A stretch of 64,000 bases of DNA from an uncultured Bacteroides sp. (lineage in GTDB: Bacteria; Bacteroidota; Bacteroidia; Bacteroidales; Bacteroidaceae). Position 1 is the first letter of the stretch. The number at the start of each line of letters is the position of its first letter. Under the pieces are notes generated by a model. It saw only the letters and a program-made list of their open reading frames with translations, did not search any database and was not told the DNA's origin. The stretch spans positions 2,418,001 through 2,482,000 of the forward strand of contig NZ_OY782855.1 in NCBI RefSeq assembly GCF_963678425.1, written 5' to 3'. Below are positions 17,729 to 27,083 of this stretch, piece after piece. A program made the position numbers and the translations under genes.

Positions 17729-20707
17729 TTACTTCATTGATTGATAAATAGCTTCCTGGATATCCGTACGGATATTCATCTTTGACAACTTATTATTCCA
17801 CCTGTCAGGATAAGTACGATTACTAAGGAAAACATAAACGAGACCATTTACGGGATCTACCCAGCAGCAAGTACCTGTCCAGCCAGTATGACCATAAACC
17901 GCATAAGGAGCAGAAACGCAGCAAGGACTATTGTTTGGATTTGAAGGAATCGGTTTGTCATATCCCAGCCCCCGCCTTCCGCTCTTCGACGTGGTTGTGG
18001 TAAAGAGTTTACATGTTGATCTACTCAGATAACGTTTCCCCCCGATTTCTCCACCGTTAAGCAACATCTGATAGACTTTTGCAACATCTCTGGCAGAGGC
18101 AAACAGTCCGGCATTACCAGAAACTCCTCCCAGATAGGCAGCAGCCTCATCATGTACAAATCCCTGAATTAGTTCACCACGGAGACAATCGTTCTTCACA
18201 GTAGGAACAATCTCCTCTCTTTTATGTGTGCGCAAAGGCAAATATCCAATATGATAGAGTTTCATTGGAGAATAGTACTCACGGTTCAGGAATTCATCCA
18301 TTGGCATTCCGCTAATTGTTTCTGCTATTTCCTTCAACGTAATAAAGTTCACACAACTATAAGCATATTTTTTTGCATTCAAAGGAGCCTGAGCAATCAT
18401 CTGCATCGCTGCCTCATGAAATTTTTTATTCATAAAAAGATTGTCGGACACATGCATGGTATATTCATCAGAAGGCGTAGTAGAAGCCCAGCCTTCTTTA
18501 TATTTAAAAGAATTGCACGCATACGAATCCTCATCCATTTGGATCGTATGTTTTGAGTCTTTCTTTGTAGTAAAGAAAGGAGGTTCATAGCTGGTTTCGT
18601 CAATAGCAAGCCGATAAAATGGAAGGGTTGGCGGCAAACCCGATTCATGGAAAAGAAGTTCCTTAATCGTGATGTCTTCTTTATCCGTTCCCCGAAGAAA
18701 GGCAAGATACTTGGATGCTTTGTCTGTCAGACTCAGCTTGCAGTTATCATAAAGTTTCATTATCGCAAGTAATGTTCCTGTGGTCTTCGAAAGAGAAGCA
18801 AGATCATACATGCTGGTAGACGTTACTTTCTGTTCACCCTCGTAAGTGTAGGTACCAAAGTTTTTATCATAAACTATTTTTCCATCTTTCATAATCAAAA
18901 CCTGACACCCAGGAAAAGCATGGGCTGTTATTCCATTTTTTACAATAGAATCAATGCGGGCCAGAGAAGTGGAACTCATTCCAAAGTCTTCCGGAGAATT
19001 ATGGAATGCCGTGGTTGGGGTAATAGTAATCCCATCGCCGGGTTTATAGAGATCACCTATACTAACCGACAAACGTCCATCAGCCGTAGAATTAGCAAAA
19101 AGCACATTGCCAACCTGAGTCTGAACATCTTTGTCGGCAGAATGTCCCAATACAACCGCAGAAGCGACAGAAAGAGGAATCTGAGCTTGTTCCATCACTG
19201 TAAAAGGTGTAAAAAATACATAAACGGCAGGTTGACTAACAGAAAGCGCTGATAGAAAGTGGAGATAAGGCTTCAGATCATGAGCAGTGATACTAACAAC
19301 AACTCTTTTATGCAACGACAGTTCATGTTGCATTGCCTGCATTAACGAATCATTCATTTGGTAATTTAGCTGATAACATTTCACCGGTGCATATTTCCTC
19401 AAAGTTTGCACAAAAACGGAATCCCCGGCATATTGACCAACATTAACCAAAGCTATTTCATCTGATGAAGCACGAAAAGGAAGTGCCTCTTCTCTGTTGC
19501 CCAAGACTGTAATAGCAGCCATTCGGAGTTTATGGATCAAAGCTTCTGAATTAGCGGTATTAATACGTCTCTCCAGACCGGATAAAGAAATAGTTGGAGT
19601 CTTTGTCAGCCCTAATACATATTTGTAAAGCAACACTTTTCTACATTTACGATCAATATCCTCCCGACTGATCTCACCAATTTTAATTGCTTTGAGCACA
19701 CTCTTCACCTCTGCTTCCACATCATAGGGAGCCAGCACCATATCATTTCCAGCCTGCAAAGCTTGCAGACAGACTCTATCTGCAGAAGCAACCCCCTTCA
19801 TAGCCAAAGCATCAGTGAAGATCAATCCCTGAAATTGTAACTCGTCAGCCAATAGCCCGTAAACAATATTATGTGAAAGAGAAGAAGGATATAGCTTGTT
19901 TGGTTCTATAATAGGAACCTGCAAATGTCCAACCATAATACCTCCCAAGCCAGCTTTAATATATTGTTTGAAAGGATAAAGTTCCACACTGTCCAATCGT
20001 TCCCGGGAGAAAGGCAACACCGGCAATGCTAAATGGGAATCAACATCAGTATCCCCATGTCCCGGAAAGTGTTTAGCTACAGAAAGCACCCCTTTACTTT
20101 CAAGTCCCTGGGCATACGCAATAATTTTATCAGCAACCTCATGTGGTTCTTCACCAAAAGAACGTACATTGATTATCGGGTTATTCGGATTACGGTTCAC
20201 ATCTGCCACAGGTGCAAAATTTACTGTAACTCCCATCTCCTTACACTGCCGGGCAATCTCTTGTCCATATTCATAAAGCAACCGATCATTTTGTATACAT
20301 CCCAAAACCATATTCTTAGGAAATACAGGCGTATCTTTTAATCTCATGGAAAGCCCCCACTCTCCATCAAATGTAATCATCAATGGAATATCACTCAGCG
20401 ACTGTGCTAAATTAGTCAACTGTGCCTGATCTTCCAACTCTCCGCCAGAAAAGAGCAATCCACCGATTTTACTGTTACGGACTGCCTTGCGAATTATCTT
20501 TTTATTTGCTTTGGTAGTTTCCGGAGCTACTGTATAAATAAAAAGCTGACCTACTTTTTCTTTCAGACTCATTCCGGATAATGTTCTTTCTACCCAGTCC
20601 TGACAAGATTTTTGCTGTGCAACCTTATAGATCAACAGCGGTTCTACCTGTGCCCTTACCGCAATTGCGAATAGAACAGCAAGAGCCAATACTATTTTTC
20701 TTTTCAT
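17729..20707 (-). CDS. GH3 beta-N-acetylhexosaminidase fused to a serine beta-lactamase-like domain
   Basis: 992 residues with a signal peptide (1-19). The GH3 domain (about 35-370) has the NagZ-type KHFPGHGDTDVDSH block (212-225), including the catalytic His, and a candidate nucleophile D299 in FTDALAM. A linker domain (about 390-555) follows. A class C beta-lactamase/PBP4-like domain (about 575-990) has SLSK (638-641), a YSCVN motif and HTGWTG. It probably works in the periplasm on muropeptides, splitting GlcNAc-MurNAc and perhaps cleaving or binding stem peptides. The domain fusion is known in Bacteroidetes. It ends 5 bp from the PorT stop and is 1 bp from the upstream metallophosphatase stop. 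Confidence 0.9.
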   Translation of the reverse strand: MKRKIVLALAVLFAIAVRAQVEPLLIYKVAQQKSCQDWVERTLSGMSLKEKVGQLFIYTVAPETTKANKKIIRKAVRNSKIGGLLFSGGELEDQAQLTNLAQSLSDIPLMITFDGEWGLSMRLKDTPVFPKNMVLGCIQNDRLLYEYGQEIARQCKEMGVTVNFAPVADVNRNPNNPIINVRSFGEEPHEVADKIIAYAQGLESKGVLSVAKHFPGHGDTDVDSHLALPVLPFSRERLDSVELYPFKQYIKAGLGGIMVGHLQVPIIEPNKLYPSSLSHNIVYGLLADELQFQGLIFTDALAMKGVASADRVCLQALQAGNDMVLAPYDVEAEVKSVLKAIKIGEISREDIDRKCRKVLLYKYVLGLTKTPTISLSGLERRINTANSEALIHKLRMAAITVLGNREEALPFRASSDEIALVNVGQYAGDSVFVQTLRKYAPVKCYQLNYQMNDSLMQAMQHELSLHKRVVVSITAHDLKPYLHFLSALSVSQPAVYVFFTPFTVMEQAQIPLSVASAVVLGHSADKDVQTQVGNVLFANSTADGRLSVSIGDLYKPGDGITITPTTAFHNSPEDFGMSSTSLARIDSIVKNGITAHAFPGCQVLIMKDGKIVYDKNFGTYTYEGEQKVTSTSMYDLASLSKTTGTLLAIMKLYDNCKLSLTDKASKYLAFLRGTDKEDITIKELLFHESGLPPTLPFYRLAIDETSYEPPFFTTKKDSKHTIQMDEDSYACNSFKYKEGWASTTPSDEYTMHVSDNLFMNKKFHEAAMQMIAQAPLNAKKYAYSCVNFITLKEIAETISGMPMDEFLNREYYSPMKLYHIGYLPLRTHKREEIVPTVKNDCLRGELIQGFVHDEAAAYLGGVSGNAGLFASARDVAKVYQMLLNGGEIGGKRYLSRSTCKLFTTTTSKSGRRGLGYDKPIPSNPNNSPCCVSAPYAVYGHTGWTGTCCWVDPVNGLVYVFLSNRTYPDRWNNKLSKMNIRTDIQEAIYQSMK

Positions 20708-21559
20708 TTATTTTTTTTCAAAATTTAAATTTATCTTCCCTATATAAATTCCATTGCTTCCCATTTGGGTCACAGGAACCTCTTTTCCATCAACATTTTT
20801 GTAATACGCCGGGCTTTCAATCAATGAATGTGAATGCCCACCCAGAATCAGATCTATATTATGTGTCTTACGGGCCAGTTCTTCATCACAGACCGGATTA
20901 TTAGCCGATGCTTTCCAGCCTAAATGAGAAAGACAGATTACCACATCACAATGTTTACGCTCTTTCAGATAGGTAGCCACCCTATTGGCCACGGCATACG
21001 GTTCTTCATAAATAACCCCGTCACACTTATCTGCCTGCACAAGCCCCTCCATTTTAGGACTTAACCCAAACACGCCAATCTTTAATCCCTTACGTTTAAG
21101 TATAGTATACGGCTTTACAAGTTTTTCCAGTATTGTGCCATTCACTTTATAATTGGCACATACAAATGGGAATCGGGCCATTTTAAAAAGGCGTGCCATA
21201 TTCTCAAGTCCAAAATCGAACTCATGATTTCCGATTGTTCCGGCATCGTATCCCATTTCGTTCATTAGCTTGATCTCCACTTCTCCCTTAAACATATTAT
21301 AATATGGAGTTCCCTGTGAGAAATCGCCACAATCAAACAATAGCAAATCTTTATCCGCTGCCCTCATTTGCTTAATAATTGAAGCACGTCTCACATATCC
21401 ACCTTTACCTGCCTGCTCCTTATTGGCATTATGCTTATTGATTGGTTCAATATGACTGTGGGTATCATTGGTATGCAGAATTGTCAGCTCTCTCACTTGT
21501 TGAGCAGCAAGATTCATACATAAGATTATCGTTGTTATTAAAAAGAATACTCGTCTCAT
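20708..21559 (-). CDS. Periplasmic 5'-nucleotidase, metallophosphatase domain only
   Basis: 283 residues with a signal peptide (1-19). Calcineurin-like dimetal motifs are complete: HTNDTHSHIEP (D and H ligands), FDCGDFSQGTP, GNHEFDFG, and GGHSHSLIE. This is the N-terminal catalytic half of UshA-type 5'-nucleotidases. The substrate-binding C-terminal half is encoded by the gene just upstream, so the two products probably work together. Its end touches the start of the GH3 fusion gene, forming a three-gene leftward operon. Confidence 0.9.
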   Translation of the reverse strand: MRRVFFLITTIILCMNLAAQQVRELTILHTNDTHSHIEPINKHNANKEQAGKGGYVRRASIIKQMRAADKDLLLFDCGDFSQGTPYYNMFKGEVEIKLMNEMGYDAGTIGNHEFDFGLENMARLFKMARFPFVCANYKVNGTILEKLVKPYTILKRKGLKIGVFGLSPKMEGLVQADKCDGVIYEEPYAVANRVATYLKERKHCDVVICLSHLGWKASANNPVCDEELARKTHNIDLILGGHSHSLIESPAYYKNVDGKEVPVTQMGSNGIYIGKINLNFEKK

Positions 21560-21570
21560 CTTATTCTACT

Positions 21571-22350
21571 TTATTTCTTTACTTGAATTCTACCATCCAG
21601 TCTGGATGTTATAGCATCTCCTTTAGCTGTTTCTTCTTTCACATAATCAAGAAAGATATTTCTTATAATCGCACCTTTAGGGCAAACTCGTTTTTTAGCT
21701 TTAAGAAAAGAGGTAAGGCCATCATTTCCTTCTGATAAATAATCGAGAGTAGCCACCGTATACATCTGATCATTATCTATCTCTTTACCTCCAACTGTAG
21801 CATCAAGCAATTCCCCATTAAACGGTTTTGAAAGCAAAAGTGTTGAATGACTTACCCCTTGACCACCCACTTTTGCAATTTCTTTAAAGAGAGAGAGTAA
21901 GTCATTCCCTTTCAGGCTGACAATACATAAAGAATTTTCAAAAGGCAGAATTTCATAAACAGTACCATATGTAATATTACCTTTGGGCAGATTGTTCCTC
22001 AATCCACCGAGATTAATTACGGCAATGTCAGCTTTTTGTCCGGGAAGGGTATTTGCATAGTTCCAGAGCACATCCGCCACCAGATTAGGCAAAAGGCTTT
22101 CCGGCCGTTCCGTTGTCATATCCATCTCGCAAGTTCCTATCACCGGCAACATAATACTATCCACTTTTGATTTAAAAGGAACCAGAACCGCAGCAGCTTC
22201 ATTATCAGGCACTTCATCATAAGCAGAAGTCACCTCTATCTTATTCTCTTGTACTTCGGTCAGCCGATAAACCGAATGACAAGCCGATAAAAGAAATAGT
22301 CCTGCTAAACAAAGTATTTCAGGAACCTTTTTCGATACAGTATTTCTCAT
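21571..22350 (-). CDS. 5'-nucleotidase C-terminal-domain lipoprotein
   Basis: 259 residues. The lipobox LLSAC puts the acylated Cys at about residue 24. The rest matches the 5_nucleotid_C domain: NLVADVLWNYAN, VINLGGLRNNLPKG, ITYGTVYEILPFENSLCIVSLKG, YTVATLDYLSEGNDGLTSF. In one-piece enzymes this domain binds the nucleoside and lies after the metallophosphatase domain; here it is a separate lipoprotein transcribed first. It lacks catalytic metal ligands of its own. It is first in the operon, with a -7 box 21 bp upstream of the ATG. Confidence 0.88.
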   Translation of the reverse strand: MRNTVSKKVPEILCLAGLFLLSACHSVYRLTEVQENKIEVTSAYDEVPDNEAAAVLVPFKSKVDSIMLPVIGTCEMDMTTERPESLLPNLVADVLWNYANTLPGQKADIAVINLGGLRNNLPKGNITYGTVYEILPFENSLCIVSLKGNDLLSLFKEIAKVGGQGVSHSTLLLSKPFNGELLDATVGGKEIDNDQMYTVATLDYLSEGNDGLTSFLKAKKRVCPKGAIIRNIFLDYVKEETAKGDAITSRLDGRIQVKK

Positions 22351-22370
22351 ATAAACATAATTTATAATTC

Positions 22371-22378
22371 CAAATATA
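22371..22378 (-). promoter_or_regulatory. Promoter -7 box of the 5'-nucleotidase operon
   Basis: The minus strand reads TATATTTG, an exact TAnnTTTG match 21 bp before the lipoprotein start and divergent from the rplS promoter. The -33 element is not clear. Confidence 0.5.
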
Positions 22379-22396
22379 TATAAAATATTTAAGATA

Positions 22397-22428
22397 TTTG
22401 GCTATCTGACAAATAATTTGCACCTTTG
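22397..22428 (+). promoter_or_regulatory. Promoter of rplS
   Basis: TTTG at 22397-22400, then 20 bp, then CACCTTTG at 22421-22428. This is one base off TAnnTTTG. The 5' untranslated region would be about 75 bases. Confidence 0.55.
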
Positions 22429-22510
22429 CACCGCTTTCGCGCAATCGCTGTCAAAGAAGAGTTACTTGATATGTTGCGTTGTAACGATAAACATTTTAAA
22501 AAACAAAACA

Positions 22511-22873
22511 ATGGATTTTATTAAAATCGCAGAAGAAGCATTTGCTACTGGTAAACAGCACCCAAGCTTCAAGGCTGGAGACACTATTACAGTTGCATAT
22601 CGTATTACTGAAGGTAACAAAGAACGTATACAGCAGTATCGTGGTGTTGTTATCAAGATTTCAGGTCATGGAGATAAGAAACGCTTTACCGTTCGTAAAA
22701 TGTCAGGAACTATTGGTGTAGAAAGAATCTTCCCAATCGAATCACCATTCATCGATAGCATCGAAGTGAACAAAGTTGGTAAAGTTCGCAGAGCTAAATT
22801 GTATTACCTTCGCGCTCTTACCGGTAAAAAAGCTAGAATCAAAGAAAAAAGAGTTATCACAACAAACGCTTAA
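22511..22873 (+). CDS. rplS: 50S ribosomal protein L19
   Basis: 120 residues from the ATG at 22511. [30 protein letters not shown] and the [16 protein letters not shown] block are the L19 family signature. L19 lies at the 30S-50S interface. An upstream frame extension to 22418 has no family similarity and overlaps the promoter, so the ATG at 22511 is chosen. It is monocistronic with a strong terminator. Confidence 0.97.
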   Translation: MDFIKIAEEAFATGKQHPSFKAGDTITVAYRITEGNKERIQQYRGVVIKISGHGDKKRFTVRKMSGTIGVERIFPIESPFIDSIEVNKVGKVRRAKLYYLRALTGKKARIKEKRVITTNA

Positions 22874-22889
22874 TTCTCTGTTTCGAAAT

Positions 22890-22935
22890 AAAAAAGAAGA
22901 GGAATCGCTGTTTAGCAGATTCCTCTTCTTTTTTT
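22890..22935 (+). terminator. Intrinsic terminator of rplS
   Basis: AAGAAGAGGAATC pairs with GATTCCTCTTCTT around the loop GCTGTTTAGCA, followed by a T-run. The stem starts about 20 bp after the stop codon. Confidence 0.93.
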
Positions 22936-23076
22936 GTATACATACTGTTACAACTCTTGCATCTCGTGACTTCGTCATTACGTTACCTGAATATAGGTTA
23001 CTAAATCAGGTTTATATTATTCAATGGGTAAACCAGACTAAAAGTTCTGTTGCTAAAAAACGGAAAGAATTCAATA

Positions 23077-23838
23077 TTATTCCTCTTCGCCTTCAATATA
23101 TTCATCCAGCAGAAGATTCTGTCCATCAAAGACAGCATACGAGAAGTAGTTTATCCAGTCGCCGATTATCGTAACACGGGAGGTGGAAGAGAGCATCAGA
23201 TCGAGCATGATATGCCGATGCCCATAAATAAAGTAATTGATGGTGGGATGCATTTTAAGGTACTCTTTTGTATAAAGAACAAGAAACTCTTTATCCTCCC
23301 CCATATAATCCGGTTCTTTGCCATCCACTCGTTTCAAACGGCTTTTCTTAGCCCAGCTCAATCCCAGCTCTACACTCCATCGGGGATGCAAAGCCGAAAA
23401 TAACGTCTGAAGCGTATGACTATGAAACATTTTCCGAAGCAGCTTAAACGATTTATCCGGGTCACCCAATCCATCTCCATGAGCCAGATAGAACTCTTTA
23501 CCCATAATCTCAGTGGTTAATGGTTCACGGTGAAGTATTAAGCCACACTCCTTTTCCAGATAATCGCCACACCAGATATCATGATTACCTATAAAGTAAT
23601 GAATTTCTATCCCGGAATCCGTCAACTCAGAAAGCTTACCCAGAAAGCGGGTATAACCTTTGGGTACCACCAGTTTAAACTCGTACCAAAAGTCGAACAT
23701 ATCTCCTATCAGATAAATTGCGGCAGCATCGTGACGAATACTTTCGAGAAAATTCACCAGCCTGCGTTCTTGTGTACGGCCATGTTCTATAGCGCGTGAC
23801 CCAAGATGAGCATCCGACAGGAAATAAACTTTTTTCAT
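23077..23838 (-). CDS. lpxH: UDP-2,3-diacylglucosamine diphosphatase LpxH-type
   Basis: 253 residues. Calcineurin-like motifs appear in order: SDAHLGSR (D9, H11), GDMFDFWYE, GNHDIWCGDYL and AHGDGLGDPD, with a late YGHRH. It would hydrolyse UDP-2,3-diacylglucosamine to lipid X in lipid A synthesis, as a peripheral inner-membrane enzyme. It follows the DUF59 gene by 13 bp and shares its promoter. LpxH2/LpxG-like family membership cannot be separated by eye. Confidence 0.88.
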   Translation of the reverse strand: MKKVYFLSDAHLGSRAIEHGRTQERRLVNFLESIRHDAAAIYLIGDMFDFWYEFKLVVPKGYTRFLGKLSELTDSGIEIHYFIGNHDIWCGDYLEKECGLILHREPLTTEIMGKEFYLAHGDGLGDPDKSFKLLRKMFHSHTLQTLFSALHPRWSVELGLSWAKKSRLKRVDGKEPDYMGEDKEFLVLYTKEYLKMHPTINYFIYGHRHIMLDLMLSSTSRVTIIGDWINYFSYAVFDGQNLLLDEYIEGEEE

Positions 23839-23851
23839 GAATTATATACGT

Positions 23852-24163
23852 TTATAGAAATCCTAGTTCTAGTTTAGCCTCTTCGCTCATCATTTCTTTA
23901 TCCCATTCCGGTTCAAAGACGATATTAACCGTAGCAGAAGTCACTCCTTCTACAGATTCCACCTTCTGGCGAACATCTTCCACAATAAAATCTACTGCCG
24001 GACAATTAGGTGCTGTCAAAGTCATATCAATGGTGGTTTCTCCATCGCCAGCAACATCTATTTTATAAATCAATCCTAGATCATAGATATTAACCGGTAT
24101 CTCCGGATCATATACCGTTTTGATCATCTCAACTATTTTCTCTTCTATTTCAAACTTTGTCAT
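23852..24163 (-). CDS. DUF59/MIP18-family iron-sulfur assembly protein
   Basis: 103 residues. The family hallmark is VYDPEIPVNIYDLGLIYKI near residue 16, then MTLTAPNCPAVDFIVEDV with the conserved Cys and GVTSATVNIVFEPEW. Members such as SufT and PaaD help mature Fe-S proteins. No suf genes are adjacent; it is cotranscribed with lpxH. A near-perfect promoter precedes it. Confidence 0.88.
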   Translation of the reverse strand: MTKFEIEEKIVEMIKTVYDPEIPVNIYDLGLIYKIDVAGDGETTIDMTLTAPNCPAVDFIVEDVRQKVESVEGVTSATVNIVFEPEWDKEMMSEEAKLELGFL

Positions 24164-24183
24164 ATCTCTTAAATTATTTATTG

Positions 24184-24214
24184 CAAAGATATATATTATG
24201 AGTTAATCTCCAAA
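24184..24214 (-). promoter_or_regulatory. Promoter of the DUF59-lpxH operon
   Basis: On the minus strand TTTG (24211-24214) is followed by exactly 19 bp and TATCTTTG (24184-24191). It is a full match to the Bacteroidetes consensus and has the same -7 box and spacing as the CRISPR repeat. Confidence 0.8.
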
Positions 24215-24904
24215 TTAAATACGTCCTTCGTCCACATAGCTATAATAGCGTCCATCGCAGACAATTAAATGATCGGCAAGATTTATGTTCATAAAATTAC
24301 CAGCTTCGCGAACCCTGTTTGTCAGTTTATCATCTTCACCGCTGGGGCGGGCGTTTCCCGAGGGATGATTATGACACAGAATAATAGAAACGGCCCGCTT
24401 TATCAGAGCCTCCCTTAGGATACATCGCACATCCACCGATGTTTCACTGATACCACCGGAACTGATCTTTATTTTATCAATCACTTTGTTCGATTGATTA
24501 AGAAGTAGTATCCAGCACTCTTCAGTAGAGAGATCACACATCAAAGGATGCATCAGATTATATACATCAGTAGAGCAGGTAATCTGATTACGCTCCATCA
24601 ATTCCGAAAGTTTTCTTCGCTTTCCCAGCTCTGAAGCAGCCACTATAGATATTGCTTTGGCCGGACCGATTCCTTTAAAGTTGCACAAGTCATCAACTGT
24701 ACGTTTTCCTAACTCGTTAAGATTATGATTACAAGACGCCAGCACTCTCCGCATTAGTTCCACGGCAGTCTCTTCCGTATTACCAGAGCCGATAAGAATT
24801 GCCAGGAGTTCAGCATCTGATAGAACGCCGATTCCTTTTTCCAGCATTTTTTCTCTGGGACGGTCTTCTTCCGCCCATTGGTTTATGGTTAGTTTTTCTT
24901 TCAT
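24215..24904 (-). CDS. radC: RadC/JAB-domain protein
   Basis: 229 residues. An N-terminal helix-hairpin-helix region contains NFKGIGPAKA (about 75-84). The JAB/MPN+ domain has the metal motif H178-x-H180-x7-S188-x2-D191 (CHNHPSGNARPSGEDD). The name RadC is historical; a role in DNA repair was not upheld and the real function is unclear. It ends next to the DUF59 promoter and appears monocistronic. Confidence 0.92.
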   Translation of the reverse strand: MKEKLTINQWAEEDRPREKMLEKGIGVLSDAELLAILIGSGNTEETAVELMRRVLASCNHNLNELGKRTVDDLCNFKGIGPAKAISIVAASELGKRRKLSELMERNQITCSTDVYNLMHPLMCDLSTEECWILLLNQSNKVIDKIKISSGGISETSVDVRCILREALIKRAVSIILCHNHPSGNARPSGEDDKLTNRVREAGNFMNINLADHLIVCDGRYYSYVDEGRI

Positions 24905-24986
24905 GTTTTTTCATAGAAATAAGAAACACAAATCGGATAGTTGAACTCACCAATCGAATTCGCGTTTTCTAATAAGGTTATATTTG

Positions 24987-25976
24987 TTACTTATAAAAGT
25001 TCTTCTCGAATGCGGAAAATTCATCCTTTTTAAGTACCACTCTCTTCCACCAGGCTATAATAAATCCAGAGCCATAGCCTGTGAGCTGTATAAAAGAGGC
25101 CACTATGGAAATTAATCCAATCTTAAAGCTACGGTTCTGAACAGAAGCATCAAGAAGAATAACCACGGCATAGAAAAGAATCGGAATCAGTCCCAACAGT
25201 GTAAAACACGAAACTATTAAAAGGAATAAGAGTCCAGCTGTGAAAACCGCCGGTAAAAGATGAACCAGTTTTAACGATTCCGGGTATTTCTTGAACAGAT
25301 TGATGCGGGCAATTCCTGAATTATGCACCTGTTTAAAAAACTTTCTCAAATCCGTGCGCCGTTTGTGATAAACCCAGGCATCGGGAAACAATCTACAGTT
25401 ATAATTATTTTTGAATATACGGATACTAAAATCAATATCCTCACCAAAACGCATTTTGGAAAATCCGTTCAAGTTTATATAGACATCCCGCTTTACCCCC
25501 ATATTAAAACTGCGGGGATAGAACTTATCTAGTTTTTTCTTTCCGCCACGAATACCACCCGTCGTAAAGAATGAAGTCATAGCATAATTTATCGCCTTTT
25601 GCATGTTCGAGAAAGAAGCATCCGCACGGTCAGGTCCGCCAAAGGCATCCGCCGGTTCTCTTTTCAATTCAGCCTCAATTGCATCAAAGTAACCATCTGG
25701 GATGATACAGTCCGAATCCAATATAATCAAGTAGTCTCCTTTACTCCGCTCCGCTCCAAAGTTGCGAGTTTGCCCGGGACCGGAATTTGGTTTGAAGAAG
25801 TATTTTACATCCAGTATTTCATTATACTTTTTAACGACTTCTTCACAAGGCACAGTGGAGCCATCTTCAACAACCAGCACTTCAAAATTGGTAAAATGCT
25901 GTTTTGTCAGACTAAGCAGAAGTTCATTCACTTCATCCGGACGATTATATACGGGAATAATTACGGAGTAAAACAT
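24987..25976 (-). CDS. Family 2 glycosyltransferase, membrane-anchored
   Basis: 329 residues from the ATG at 25976 (FYSVIIPVYNRPDEV); a TTG seven codons upstream is less likely. GT-A motifs: VVEDGSTVPC, the DSD metal site in LIILDSDCIIPDGYF, GGPDRAD, and FGEDIDFSIRIFKN, where ED is the likely base. Two to three C-terminal membrane helices (about 240-300) anchor it. The acceptor is unknown. It may sit on the efp transcript, but a hairpin separates them. Confidence 0.87.
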   Translation of the reverse strand: MFYSVIIPVYNRPDEVNELLLSLTKQHFTNFEVLVVEDGSTVPCEEVVKKYNEILDVKYFFKPNSGPGQTRNFGAERSKGDYLIILDSDCIIPDGYFDAIEAELKREPADAFGGPDRADASFSNMQKAINYAMTSFFTTGGIRGGKKKLDKFYPRSFNMGVKRDVYINLNGFSKMRFGEDIDFSIRIFKNNYNCRLFPDAWVYHKRRTDLRKFFKQVHNSGIARINLFKKYPESLKLVHLLPAVFTAGLLFLLIVSCFTLLGLIPILFYAVVILLDASVQNRSFKIGLISIVASFIQLTGYGSGFIIAWWKRVVLKKDEFSAFEKNFYK

Positions 25977-25999
25977 AATCGGATTGGTATATAACAAAA

Positions 26000-26018
26000 T
26001 CCCCTCATGAAGAGGGGA
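26000..26018 (-). terminator. Terminator between efp and the glycosyltransferase gene
   Basis: TCCCCTC and GAGGGGA form a 7-bp stem with the loop ATGAA, followed on the minus strand by ATTTTG. It lies 28 bp after the efp stop, so termination may be partial. Confidence 0.6.
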
Positions 26019-26046
26019 CTAAATATTTTTTAATCTATCAGAGAGA

Positions 26047-26613
26047 TTAAGCTTTCACACGACCTTGGTAAGAACCATCGCGTGTATCTACTTCAATAAG
26101 TTCGCCTTCATTAACAAACAAAGGGACACGTACAGTAGCACCAGTTTCAAGTGTAGCTGGTTTAGTAGCGTTTGTTGCAGTATCGCCTTTCAACCCAGGT
26201 TCTGTGTAAGTAATAGTCAAAACCACCTTAACAGGAAGTTCTGCAAAAAGGACTGTTTCTGTTGAAGCATCAGAAACAACTTCTACCACATTACCTTCTT
26301 TCAGAAAATCAACGCCAGTAATCAAGTTCTTAGCTATAGGAGCCTGCTCATATGTTTCCTGATTCATGAAAATATAATCTTCTCCTTCTTTATATAGGTA
26401 TTGAAAAGGGCGACGTTCAACACGAACATCTTCCAATTTGAAACCGACCTGAAATGTACGGTCAATAACACGACCTGATACTACGTCTTTCAACTTTGTA
26501 CGCATGATAGTGTTTCCTTTTCCTGGTTTTACATGTAGAAATTCGATACAGAAATAGAGCTTCCCGTCCATACGGATGCAAGTTCCGTTTTTGATGTCTT
26601 GTGAATTGATCAT
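26047..26613 (-). CDS. efp: Translation elongation factor P
   Basis: 188 residues, family length. The KOW-like N-domain has the tip loop VKPGKGN with Lys32, the residue that is modified in some species. The C-terminal OB domains end in [12 protein letters not shown] relieves ribosome stalling at polyproline. No modification genes (epmA/epmB or earP) are nearby. A consensus promoter is upstream. Confidence 0.97.
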   Translation of the reverse strand: MINSQDIKNGTCIRMDGKLYFCIEFLHVKPGKGNTIMRTKLKDVVSGRVIDRTFQVGFKLEDVRVERRPFQYLYKEGEDYIFMNQETYEQAPIAKNLITGVDFLKEGNVVEVVSDASTETVLFAELPVKVVLTITYTEPGLKGDTATNATKPATLETGATVRVPLFVNEGELIEVDTRDGSYQGRVKA

Positions 26614-26673
26614 ACTTTTGTTTTTTAACTATTTATATATTTATTATTTTACTCCTTTAATCTATTTCGAGTG

Positions 26674-26705
26674 CAAAAGTAATCTAAATAGATAAAAAAC
26701 ACAAA
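26674..26705 (-). promoter_or_regulatory. Promoter of efp
   Basis: On the minus strand TTTG (26702-26705), 20 bp, then TACTTTTG (26674-26681): a full match to the Bacteroidetes consensus. The 5' leader would be about 55 bases. Confidence 0.75.
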
Positions 26706-26732
26706 ATGTTTTGACTAAAAAAGGTTTATCTC

Positions 26733-26763
26733 TTGGTTAATATAAAAAAAGTCTCTATTTTTG
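26733..26763 (+). promoter_or_regulatory. Promoter of rpmH
   Basis: TTGG at 26733-26736, 19 bp, then TATTTTTG at 26756-26763. The -7 box is exact and the -33 box has TTG. The start codon is 48 bp downstream. Confidence 0.7.
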
Positions 26764-26810
26764 CATCCCGATTCAGATTATCAGAATAATAACAATAAAA
26801 TATATTAGTA

Positions 26811-26966
26811 ATGAAAAGAACATTCCAACCCTCTAACAGAAAGAGAAAAAACAAACATGGTTTCCGTGAAAGAATGGCATCTGCAAATGGTCGTAGAGTT
26901 TTAGCTTCACGTCGTGCTAAAGGAAGAAAGAAATTAACCGTTTCTGACGAATACAACGGAAAATAA
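26811..26966 (+). CDS. rpmH: 50S ribosomal protein L34
   Basis: A 51-residue, very basic protein beginning [20 protein letters not shown] and containing [20 protein letters not shown]: the universal L34 signature with the short C-terminal tail usual in Bacteroidetes. It has its own promoter and a terminator 25 bp after the stop. It is not next to dnaA or rnpA here. Confidence 0.97.
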   Translation: MKRTFQPSNRKRKNKHGFRERMASANGRRVLASRRAKGRKKLTVSDEYNGK

Positions 26967-26990
26967 TACCGGTTTTAAATACGAGATTAT

Positions 26991-27037
26991 AAAAGAAGTA
27001 AAGGTTCTTATTCCAAACCCTTTACTTCTTTTGTTTT
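26991..27037 (+). terminator. Terminator of rpmH
   Basis: AAAAGAAGTAAAGG pairs exactly with CCTTTACTTCTTTT across a 14-base loop, then TGTTTTTT. The stem is 14 bp. Confidence 0.92.
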
Positions 27038-27051
27038 TTATATTATCTTTG
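27021..27051 (+). promoter_or_regulatory. Promoter of the PASTA-rluD-ddl operon
   Basis: TTTA (27021-27024), 19 bp, then TATCTTTG (27044-27051). The -33 element lies inside the 3' arm of the rpmH terminator. Confidence 0.6.
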
Positions 27052-27083
27052 GGCCGCAATTAAAAGACAATATAAAACAGCAT

